Below, in pieces: positions 8,408 through 15,373 of a stretch of 38,765 bases of DNA; position 1 is the stretch's first letter, and each line of letters starts with the position of its first letter. The stretch lies in the NCBI GenBank assembly GCA_022797375.1, contig JAAWKM010000018.1:1-38765 (forward strand), written 5' to 3'. The translations under genes were made by a program, and so were the position numbers. Source of the DNA: Lachnospiraceae bacterium. Its GTDB lineage: Bacteria > Bacillota > Clostridia > Lachnospirales > Lachnospiraceae. Under the pieces are notes generated by a model. The model was not told the origin of the DNA. It worked only from the letters and a program-made list of their open reading frames with translations, and ran no database searches.

Positions 8408-9871
8408 TTAATGTTCATAATCCCCGCGTATATCCTCTTTAGGCGGCTCTACAGGGTATTTGCCTGAGAAACATGCATCACAGTACCCGGGCTTCCCTCC
8501 TGCCAGCTCACCAAGACGGTTTATATCAAGATAACCAAGTGAATCAGCACCTATTATCTTGCAAATCTCATCAACAGTATGGTTATATGCCAGAAGCTGG
8601 TCGCTTGAAGGCACATCTGTCCCAAAATAACAAGGGTACAGGAAAGGTGGTGAGCTTATGCGCACATGGACTTCCTTTGCCCCTGCATCTTTTAGCATCT
8701 TGACTATACGCGCGCTTGTAGTGCCACGGACTATTGAATCATCTATCATAACCACCCTTTTGCCATTCACAACATCCCTAAGCGCATTAAGCTTAACCAT
8801 AACACTTGATTCACGTGCTGACTGTTTTGGCTTTATAAATGTACGCCCCACATAACTGTTCTTTACAAATGCAGTTCCATAAGGTATTCCTGATTCAAGT
8901 GAATACCCCATTGCAGCAGCATTTCCTGATTCTGGCACACCTACTACAATATCCGCATCTGCAGGATATGTCTGTGCAAGTATTCTGCCAGCAACAAGCC
9001 TTGACTCATGTACACATACGCCGTCTATATAACTGTCTGGCCTTGCGAAATAAATATATTCAAATATACATCTTGCTGTTTTTCCGCCTGCCATGCTCAG
9101 GTCTGATTTAATACCATCTGCTGTAATTGCCACGATTTCCCCTGGTTCTACATCACGGACAAACTCTGCACCTATAGTATCAAGAGCACATGACTCTGAT
9201 GCAAGTATATATGCATTGTCCCTTTTGCCAATACATAGCGGTCTGAAACCAAACGGGTCTCTTGCACCTATAAGTTTGCGCGGGCTTGCAACCACAAGTG
9301 AATAAGCGCCTTTGATTTTTTCCATAGCTTTCTTTACTGCATTTTCTGCTGTACCTGATTTAAGCCTTTCACGCGCAATCAGATATGCTATAACCTCTGA
9401 ATCAATACTTGTCTGGAAAATAGCACCATCCGCTTCAAGCCCGTCCCTTAATTCAACCGCATTAACCAGATTGCCATTATGTGCAACTATAAGAGTTCCT
9501 TTTATATAATTAAGTACCAGTGGCTGTGTATTTTCTGCAATGCTTGCACCAGCAGTTGAATAGCGCACATGTCCTACGCCAATATCACCGTGCATCTTCT
9601 CAAGTGCTTCTGCATTAATAACCTCATTGACAAGCCCCATGCCCTTACATACACAAGAATTGCGTTTAGGCCCATCTGTACGGCTTACTGCAATACCACA
9701 GCTCTCCTGGCCTCTGTGCTGTAATGAGAAAAGCCCATAGTATATAGCTGGTGCTACGTCTGCACCATCTAAATCATACATCCCAAATACGCCACATTCC
9801 TCACCAAGCCCTGTATCATTGCCAGGCACATCATTATAATGTCCATTGCTATACTTTACTATTTTATCCAT
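8408..9871 (-). CDS. purF: Amidophosphoribosyltransferase
   Basis: PurF makes phosphoribosylamine from PRPP and glutamine, the committed step of purine synthesis. With the ATG at 9871 (GGAGG upstream) the protein has 487 residues. EECGVFG places the catalytic nucleophile at Cys26, so a 25-residue propeptide must be removed, as in the Bacillus-type enzyme. The N-terminal Ntn glutaminase domain is followed by a phosphoribosyltransferase domain with RVVMIDDSIVRGTTSARIV. The C-terminal CDACFSGKYP supplies cysteines typical of the iron-sulfur form. The longer frame to 9940 has no ribosome site. Upstream is repeat cluster 2. Confidence 0.96.
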   Translation of the reverse strand: MDKIVKYSNGHYNDVPGNDTGLGEECGVFGMYDLDGADVAPAIYYGLFSLQHRGQESCGIAVSRTDGPKRNSCVCKGMGLVNEVINAEALEKMHGDIGVGHVRYSTAGASIAENTQPLVLNYIKGTLIVAHNGNLVNAVELRDGLEADGAIFQTSIDSEVIAYLIARERLKSGTAENAVKKAMEKIKGAYSLVVASPRKLIGARDPFGFRPLCIGKRDNAYILASESCALDTIGAEFVRDVEPGEIVAITADGIKSDLSMAGGKTARCIFEYIYFARPDSYIDGVCVHESRLVAGRILAQTYPADADIVVGVPESGNAAAMGYSLESGIPYGTAFVKNSYVGRTFIKPKQSARESSVMVKLNALRDVVNGKRVVMIDDSIVRGTTSARIVKMLKDAGAKEVHVRISSPPFLYPCYFGTDVPSSDQLLAYNHTVDEICKIIGADSLGYLDINRLGELAGGKPGYCDACFSGKYPVEPPKEDIRGDYEH

Positions 9872-9945
9872 TATTTCCTCCAGATATATACTCAAATACA
9901 TTATATCAATTTCTATAAAAAGCGCAAGTGTTCTTTCCAAAAGGC

Positions 9946-9994
9946 CACGTCCGTTTCATAAAATTTCCAGTTATTCTGTGTTTGGAAACGGACG
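9946..9994 (+). repeat. Outer arm and local hairpin at left end of cluster 2
   Basis: CGTCCGTTTC (9948-9957) pairs perfectly with GAAACGGACG (9985-9994), and the loop holds the terminal TTTCCAGTTAT. In copy 1b the equivalent hairpin is kept with one mismatch. The terminus can therefore either pair locally or pair with the far end of the element. Confidence 0.6.
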
Positions 9995-10193
9995 CAGGGT
10001 TTCTGTGTCCAGGCTGGATATTATTCCATGACAGAGCACGCTTCCGCTACACCGGCCCACGCAGCGGCGCATAAAATCTGAAAAAACCAGATTCAAACGC
10101 CGGCGGGGCCAAAGTGCTTCTGTCATGGAATAATAACAGCCTGGACATGTGAAACCTGCTGTCTTCTGGAATACCCATAGTTATAACTGGAAA
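9964..10193 (+). repeat. Nested palindromic repeat, copy 2a (forward)
   Basis: This 230-bp unit between purF and the GH3 gene is bounded by TTTCCAGTTAT and ATAACTGGAAA (10183-10193). Arms 10006-10034 and 10120-10147 are complementary nearly throughout. The inner core GGCCCACGCAGCGGCGCATAA pairs in part with CAAACGCCGGCGGGGCC. The apical tip is AATCTG / CAGATT around an A-rich loop. The body matches copy 1a in order and sequence. Confidence 0.88.
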
Positions 10194-10214
10194 TTTTTGG
10201 AATTTGGTTTTATT

Positions 10215-10430
10215 ATAACTTTTCTGAAGACAGGTTCCGCGTACCAGATACCAGCAATATTCCGTAAAAGGGGTACTTTAACCCCGCCGGCATTTAAGTT
10301 CCTGTGCCCTGGAAGAAACGTAAGTTTCTTTCAGGGTACAGGGGCTTTATGTGCCGTTGCGTGGGTTACCGTAGCGGAAGCGTACCCCTGTGCGGAATAT
10401 TCTGGTTCTGGCACAGGAAGCGTCCGTCAG
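10215..10430 (-). repeat. Nested palindromic repeat, copy 2b (reverse, end truncated)
   Basis: A reverse-oriented copy starts about 20 bp after 2a. It keeps the body (gaagacagg, CCCCGCCGG, GTGCCGTTGCGTGGG, gtagcggaagcgt, gtccgt) but has lost both clear termini; the right end runs into the GH3 stop region. Its tip is unlike that of 2a: 10301-10319 pairs with 10324-10342 over 19 positions with two G-T pairs around GTAA. Boundaries are approximate. Confidence 0.75.
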
Positions 10431-10451
10431 GCATCTATCCAAATCCAAAAA

Positions 10452-11690
10452 TTATCCTTCCACTTTCATTATGCCACGCATATATTTGACTGCCAATATC
10501 CTTAACACTGAAGCATCAAGCCTTTCTTCAGATATTTTCCCAAATTTTATCTTATTAACTACTTCATTATATGCCATTTCAAGGTCAAGTGGCATAAGCA
10601 CTATATCAGCCCCGCCGCTTATTGCCCCATATGCAGCTTCTGCTGATGTATAATTGCTTGTTATTGATGCCATATCCATTGCATCTGTAATAATAACCCC
10701 CTGGAAACCAAGTTCATCACGCAGTATTGTATCCATTATCAAACCTGACATACTGGCGGGCTGGGATGTTTCTGTAACTTTGCTTACAGATATATGTGAT
10801 ACCATTACAAAATCAGCGCCTGCATCTATTCCAGCTTCAAATGGCACGAAATCATTTTTCCTAAGCCCTGTTATGCTGCTGTCTATATTTACGCTTTCTA
10901 TATGTGTATCACCACTTGACGACCCTTGTCCCGGAAAATGTTTTAGAGTGGCACTTACATTCTGTTCTTGTATCCCTTTCACAAAAGCTGATACAAAATC
11001 TGATACTTTGCCAGGTTCACCACCAAAAGACCTTGTGCCTATCTCAAGATTTAGTTCACTAGTTTTTACATCCGCAACTGGCGCAAAATCAACATTAAAT
11101 CCAAGTTCCTTTATTTCCGAACCTATAGTTGCCCCCATATCATACACATATGAAGTATCTTTTGTATTTCCTATTTCTTCCATTGTGGGAAACACTGTTG
11201 TCCCCATCTTCCCATTATTAGCTATTCTGGCAACATCCCCTCCTTCCTCATCTACTGTTACAAAAAGTGGTATAGCGCTGCTTTCATTAAGACGGTTTAT
11301 AAGCTTATGTGTCTGCTTCCTGCCAGCTATATTCCTTGAAAATAATATAACCCCTCCAATATGGTATTTATTAATTGTTCTTTTCATTGCCTTAGTGCAC
11401 TTCTTCCATTCATAGTAGTTACCATTTCTCTGGTCAAGAAGTTCAAGGTTTACTATAAAAAGCTGTCCCGCTTTTTCTTCAATAGTCATATTTTCCATAT
11501 ATTTTGCTGCTGCTTCCACAGCCTCATCATAACTCATCCCTGTACTTTCTTCTTGTCCATCTTCCAGACCAGGGCTGTTTTCCGGAATTTGCACCTCTTC
11601 ACTTCCAGGCTGCAGGGCACACCCTGTAAGGCAGATACATAATAAAATGCTGTAAATGGCTTTTATAAAACCATATTTATTAATATTCAT
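10452..11690 (-). CDS. GH3 beta-N-acetylhexosaminidase-like lipoprotein
   Basis: This 412-residue glycoside hydrolase family 3 protein resembles NagZ, which removes N-acetylglucosamine from muropeptides or chitin-type sugars. An N-terminal signal with lipobox LTGC (Cys24) places it on the outer face of the membrane. The catalytic domain shows DEEGGDVARI (147-155), KHFPGQG (250-256), DTH (261-263) and ITDAMDM with the nucleophile at Asp336. The general acid/base Asp-His pair of NagZ enzymes appears kept as DTH, but the usual KHFPGHG has Gln255 for His, and the loop is SSSG. It stands alone between repeat cluster 2 and the divergent Cys-rich gene. The exact substrate is uncertain. Confidence 0.88.
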   Translation of the reverse strand: MNINKYGFIKAIYSILLCICLTGCALQPGSEEVQIPENSPGLEDGQEESTGMSYDEAVEAAAKYMENMTIEEKAGQLFIVNLELLDQRNGNYYEWKKCTKAMKRTINKYHIGGVILFSRNIAGRKQTHKLINRLNESSAIPLFVTVDEEGGDVARIANNGKMGTTVFPTMEEIGNTKDTSYVYDMGATIGSEIKELGFNVDFAPVADVKTSELNLEIGTRSFGGEPGKVSDFVSAFVKGIQEQNVSATLKHFPGQGSSSGDTHIESVNIDSSITGLRKNDFVPFEAGIDAGADFVMVSHISVSKVTETSQPASMSGLIMDTILRDELGFQGVIITDAMDMASITSNYTSAEAAYGAISGGADIVLMPLDLEMAYNEVVNKIKFGKISEERLDASVLRILAVKYMRGIMKVEG

Positions 11691-11883
11691 TGTAAATAAC
11701 CTCTGTCTCCATTCATCTTTATTAATACCTTGTCATATTCCATGGCTGCTCTTTATAACTGCCAGCAGCATGTTACTTTAATTGTAACGGAATATGCAAT
11801 ATATATCAATCTAAAAATTATTTTTATTTTTTAGTAAACTGTCCAAGCAGTACCGCATATTATAAAACTGTAAATAAATTTAA

Positions 11884-11901
11884 CTGCCGCAAGAACGGCA
11901 G
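11884..11901 (+). promoter_or_regulatory. Leader hairpin before the Cys-rich gene
   Basis: CTGCCG (11884-11889) and CGGCAG (11896-11901) form a 6-bp stem directly before TTGGAGG and the ATG at 11915. It parallels the purA leader in sequence and position. It may protect the 5' end or set translation; this is inference. Confidence 0.45.
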
Positions 11902-11914
11902 ATTGGAGGATTTT

Positions 11915-12130
11915 ATGAGTGATTTAGCAGCAACAAATTGTGGTGGATGTAATTCAGGTGAAAACGGATGTAGCTGGATAATTATCCTGCTTCTTCTTTG
12001 CAGCTGCTGTGGCGGTGGCAGCGGATTTGGCTTCGGCGGAGGATGCGGCGGCGAATCCGGATGCGGTTCAATTATATGGATTTTATTGCTTCTCTGCTGC
12101 TGTGGCGGTGGTAACAGCTTCTGCTGCTAA
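11915..12130 (+). CDS. Cys/Gly-rich small protein (chorion-class high-cysteine type)
   Basis: This 71-residue protein has 13 cysteines (9, 12, 19, 29, 31, 32, 44, 50, 61-63, 70, 71) and many glycines. It is an internal duplication: residues 18-35 and 49-66 each hold a short Leu/Ile run (WIIILLLLC; IIWILLLLC) followed by Cys-Gly-Gly-Gly. The pattern fits small Lachnospiraceae proteins labelled 'chorion class high-cysteine HCB protein 13' and also recalls YjcZ-type sporulation peptides. The ATG at 11915 follows TTGGAGG and a leader hairpin; the in-frame TTG at 11903 overlaps that site and is unlikely. A strong terminator follows. The function is unknown; a membrane or coat location is a guess. 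Confidence 0.82.
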   Translation: MSDLAATNCGGCNSGENGCSWIIILLLLCSCCGGGSGFGFGGGCGGESGCGSIIWILLLLCCCGGGNSFCC

Positions 12131-12181
12131 TTCCTGGCTTTGCACAGTTCCAGCTAGTGTATAAGAATCTGGGAATTTACC

Positions 12182-12243
12182 GGGGCAAGGCCCCACAACT
12201 TTAAAAGGGCTGGCGCTGGCGGTAAACCCGCTAGTGCCAGCCC
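12182..12243 (+). terminator. Double hairpin, bidirectional terminator
   Basis: GGGGC/GCCCC (12182-12194) is followed by a longer stem, GGGCTGGC at 12207-12214 with GCCAGCCC at 12236-12243, then GGTTTATTT. On the other strand the same stem ends in TTTTAAA. It can therefore serve both the Cys-rich gene and the convergent gene ending at 12270. Confidence 0.75.
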
Positions 12244-12269
12244 GGTTTATTTACTTAAAAACATACAGG

Positions 12270-12467
12270 TTATTTCCTGCACCTTAAACATTCTTCATCT
12301 ATTTCATAAACAGTATCATCTTCTATAACAAGTGTACTGTCTCTAGAAAAACGGCTGTCATATGCCTCCCCTGGTTTGTCTTTTACCATATAAGCACTGC
12401 CTGATGCTTTTAATTCCCTGTCCTCTGTAAACATACTGGTTTTATTTCCATAATGATAATACCTCAT
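12270..12467 (-). CDS. Small protein of unknown function
   Basis: This 65-residue soluble protein is charged, with an acidic middle and a C-terminal EECLRCRK that holds a Cys-x-x-Cys pair. It has no signal or membrane segment. AGAGG lies seven bases before the ATG, and the terminator shared with the convergent Cys-rich gene follows. I do not recognise a family. The good ribosome site and fit between terminators support a real gene. The 194 bp upstream, to aroC, are very AT-rich and probably hold its promoter. Confidence 0.6.
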   Translation of the reverse strand: MRYYHYGNKTSMFTEDRELKASGSAYMVKDKPGEAYDSRFSRDSTLVIEDDTVYEIDEECLRCRK

Positions 12468-12661
12468 AGCTGGCCTCTTTTCTATAGTTTCTAATAAAAT
12501 AAAAGTACATATGGCACAGTATACTGCAATCTATTTATACACAAATTACCATATATTATATATTATAAATTTTCAAAATACTGTACTGGTATTATTATAT
12601 GAATAAAACAGCTTTTTTGCCACAAGCCATTGTAAAGGAGGAACCAGTTCTTACCCATATG

Positions 12662-13765
12662 TTACAGGGTAAAGAATTTCTTAATTAAATCCAGCCTTGA
12701 TGTCATTGACACCATAAGCATATCAAGAATAACAGCAGCAACCATTGTTTCAACTACTACAACTGCCCTTGGTACAATAACAGGGTCATGCCGCCCTCTG
12801 ATTTCTATATCTATGTTTTCACCTGACCTGTTAACTGTATGCTGCAGGCTTGATATCGAAGGAGTTGGTTTTATTGCTGCCCTTACAATAATATCACTTC
12901 CATCGCTTATGCCTCCCAGAATTCCTCCTGCATTATTTGTCCTTTTTATGATTCCACTGTTTTTATCATTATAGAAGCTGTCATTATTTACAGAACCAGA
13001 AGAAGCTGCTGCTGCAAACCCTGCACCAATTTCAACGCCTTTAACTGCACCAATTGACATTACTGCCTTGGCAATATTAGCATCCAGCTTTTCAAAAACA
13101 GGTTCACCTATGCCTGCCGGCATTCCTGTCACAATGCATTCCACTACTCCTCCTGCCGAGTCCTGCTCCTGCATCCTTTGTAAAAGTGCTTCTTCCGCCC
13201 TGTCTGATGCTTCAAGGTCTGGCATAAAAAGAGGGCTTTTCATAATATTTTCACGTAATGCATTATTTTCATCTATAGTTATGCCACATATTGATTTGGT
13301 GTATGCATATAAATTAATTCCAAGTTCCTTAAGAATTTCTTCTGCAACTGCACCTGCTGCGACCCTGCCAATAGTTTCACGTCCTGAAGAGCGCCCGCCG
13401 CCCCTGTAATCCCTGAAACCATATTTCTGGTCAAATGTATAATCAGCGTGTCCAGGCCTGTAACACTCTGCAATGGCAGAATAATCTTTAGAGCGCTGTG
13501 TCTTATTATATACTGCCATTGATATTGGTGTACCTGTTGTCTTCCCCTCAAATACACCAGAAAGGATTTCTACTGTATCTTCCTCTTTCCGTGGGGTAGA
13601 ATATTTAGTCTGCCCGGGCTTGCGCCTGTCAAGATATGCCTGTATACGGCCTTCATCAAGTGCAAGACCCGCAGGACAGCCGTCTACAACAACCCCCACG
13701 CCTTTTCCATGTGATTCGCCCCATGCCGACATTTTGAAAATATTTCCAAAAGATGAACCAGCCAT
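12662..13765 (-). CDS. aroC: Chorismate synthase
   Basis: AroC converts EPSP to chorismate using reduced FMN, the last shikimate-pathway step. The 367-residue protein starts MAGSSFGNIFKMSAWGESHG with the family signature, then RRKPGQ near residue 48. YRGGGRSSGRETIGRVAAGA, near residue 120, is the second signature, and RHDPVIVPRAV lies near the C terminus. It lies 18 bp downstream of trpS on the same strand, so it is probably read from the trpS T-box transcript. A GGAG site precedes the ATG. Confidence 0.96.
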   Translation of the reverse strand: MAGSSFGNIFKMSAWGESHGKGVGVVVDGCPAGLALDEGRIQAYLDRRKPGQTKYSTPRKEEDTVEILSGVFEGKTTGTPISMAVYNKTQRSKDYSAIAECYRPGHADYTFDQKYGFRDYRGGGRSSGRETIGRVAAGAVAEEILKELGINLYAYTKSICGITIDENNALRENIMKSPLFMPDLEASDRAEEALLQRMQEQDSAGGVVECIVTGMPAGIGEPVFEKLDANIAKAVMSIGAVKGVEIGAGFAAAASSGSVNNDSFYNDKNSGIIKRTNNAGGILGGISDGSDIIVRAAIKPTPSISSLQHTVNRSGENIDIEIRGRHDPVIVPRAVVVVETMVAAVILDMLMVSMTSRLDLIKKFFTL

Positions 13766-13783
13766 TTGAACAGCTCCTTTCTG

Positions 13784-14788
13784 TTAATGCGGAATATCTG
13801 TAAAACCAATCTTTTTACGTACTTTGCGGAGTGTTTTATTAGCAAAATATCTTGCCTTATCATCATTTTCTTTAATAATCCCGTCAAGATACGCCTTATC
13901 TTTTAAGATACGTTCAAATTCTTTATGCATAGGCTCTAAAATTGCATTAACTGCTTCTGCCACAGCAGGTTTAAATTCACCATATCCTTTACCATCAAAC
14001 TCTTTTTCCGACTCCTCTATGGATTTGCCTGTACATGCAGAATAAATTTCAATAAGGTTGCTTACCCCTGGCTTATCCTCAGAATAACGTATTTCACTAT
14101 CTGAATCTGTAACAGCACGTTTACATTTACGCAAAACTGTATCTGGGTCATCCATAAGATAAATACTTCCATTAGGGTTCTCATCAGACTTTGACATCTT
14201 CTTAGAAGGGTCCTGCAGGCTCATAACCTTCGCACCCCTTTTCCCATAATATCCTTCAGGTATTGTAAATACATCTCCATAAATTGAATTAAATCTCTGT
14301 GCAATATCACGTGTTATCTCAAGATGCTGCTGCTGGTCCTTTCCAACTGGCACATAATCTGACTGGTATAAAAGTATATCTGCCGCCATAAGTACAGGGT
14401 ATGTATAAAGCCCTGCATTAATATTGTCAGAATGCTTAGCCGCCTTGTCTTTAAACTGCGTCATACGGTTAAGTTCACCCATATAAGTAAAACAGTCAAG
14501 AATCCATCCCAGCTCTGCATGTGCTGAGACATGTGACTGGTAATAAATACAGTTTTTTACAGGGTCAAGTCCCGCAGCAATATAAAGTGCAAGCAAATTT
14601 CTGGCACGTTTCCTGAAATCAGCCGGCTGCTGGCGTACTGTGATGGAGTGTAAATCCATAACGCCAAAAAAGCACTCATATTCTTCATTAAGCGTAATCC
14701 AGTTCTTAAGTGCTCCGAGATAATTCCCTAAAGTAAGGTTTCCTGTTGCCTGCATACCACTATATAACACTTTCTTATCATTAATCAT
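13784..14788 (-). CDS. trpS: Tryptophanyl-tRNA synthetase
   Basis: TrpS charges tRNA-Trp. The 334-residue class I synthetase starts MINDKKVLYSGMQATGNLTLGNYLGA, where TGNLTLGN is the HIGH-equivalent, and carries KKMSKSDEN, the KMSKS loop. GKDQQQHLE is the conserved tryptophan/ATP-site segment. The ATG at 14788 is preferred to the longer frame because GAGG lies nine bases upstream and the family begins here. A T-box leader lies directly upstream and aroC directly downstream, which makes a tryptophan-responsive operon. Confidence 0.96.
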   Translation of the reverse strand: MINDKKVLYSGMQATGNLTLGNYLGALKNWITLNEEYECFFGVMDLHSITVRQQPADFRKRARNLLALYIAAGLDPVKNCIYYQSHVSAHAELGWILDCFTYMGELNRMTQFKDKAAKHSDNINAGLYTYPVLMAADILLYQSDYVPVGKDQQQHLEITRDIAQRFNSIYGDVFTIPEGYYGKRGAKVMSLQDPSKKMSKSDENPNGSIYLMDDPDTVLRKCKRAVTDSDSEIRYSEDKPGVSNLIEIYSACTGKSIEESEKEFDGKGYGEFKPAVAEAVNAILEPMHKEFERILKDKAYLDGIIKENDDKARYFANKTLRKVRKKIGFTDIPH

Positions 14789-14897
14789 AACAAACCTCAT
14801 TTCTGCGCTGCTTCTTAAAGCCTGGAATACAATCTGTACCAGACAGCGCCCAGGTACAAATTCCAGCATATCTTTTAACAGGAAGCATGGTTATATT

Positions 14898-15145
14898 AAC
14901 AAAATAAAAAGCCCCTGGCTATTATATTATTTAATAGCCAGGGACGGATTATTATTAACCGTGGTGCCACCCTGTTTTATGGTCTCCCATACTCTCTTAA
15001 GGATACTAACATACCCCTGGCAACTAACGTATGCCTTAACGTCATAGAATACTCAGGTTTATACAAAACCCTTTGGCTATGCCCTCCGTGGTCCATTTAA
15101 CAGACTGTTGCTGCGGGTTTCCAGCACTCCCCGCTCTCTATAAGT
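14898..15145 (-). promoter_or_regulatory. T-box leader (tryptophan) of trpS-aroC
   Basis: On the minus strand the Stem I region begins near AGAGAGCGGGGAG (about 15140). The T-box proper, AGGGTGGCACCACGG, is at 14973-14959. The terminator stem pairs 14913-14924 with 14932-14943 (CCCTGGCTATTA / TAATAGCCAGGG), followed by GCTTTTTATTTTG. A TGG triplet at 15095-15093 inside AAATGGACC is a good candidate specifier for tRNA-Trp and fits the downstream gene. Uncharged tRNA-Trp would favour read-through. The exact limits of Stem I are estimated. Confidence 0.93.
14913..14943 (-). terminator. T-box intrinsic terminator
   Basis: A perfect 12-bp stem with a 7-nt loop is followed by TTTTTATTTT on the minus strand. 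It is the off-state hairpin of the T-box and competes with the antiterminator that uses 14959-14973. Confidence 0.9.
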
Positions 15146-15245
15146 ACATATTCTGTTTTTATATCCACATCAGCAGTTTAAACAAATATTTAACTGTAGT
15201 ATAGTATACTCTTTTAGATACTTTTGTCAAGAGTGTTTTTGAAAG

Positions 15246-15344
15246 CACATGTCCGTTTCATAAAATCCCCATGCCGTGCTTTGCATGGCACAAATAGTAA
15301 TGAAAAATGCTGTTTTTGCATTTTTCATTACTATTTCCAGTTAT
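15246..15344 (+). repeat. Lone repeat end with inserted hairpin module
   Basis: CATGTCCGTTTCATAAAAT (15248-15266) matches the outer arm of cluster 2. TTTCCAGTTAT (15334-15344) matches the terminus. Between them lies a module absent from 9946-9974: hairpin TGCCGTGC/GCATGGCA (15272-15290) and a perfect 15-bp stem, 15296-15310 with 15318-15332. No body follows; the phosphorylase gene ends at 15374. The same module bounds the window at both ends. It lies between the trpS leader and the galactoside operon. Confidence 0.82.
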
Positions 15345-15373
15345 AAAACTTTTTGTAACATTAACTATATTTT

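Noticed and set aside
10149-10505. 118-residue open frame over cluster 2
   Set aside because: It spans two repeat copies and the end of the GH3 gene; composition follows the repeats.
10654-11415. 253-residue open frame opposite the GH3 gene
   Set aside because: It mirrors the coding frame of a well-supported glycosidase, is Ser/Pro-rich as such shadows are, and lacks a ribosome site.
12637-12662. Plus-strand GGAGG near the aroC stop as a gene start
   Set aside because: The nearest ATG is too far away and the frame that follows is not sustained against aroC.
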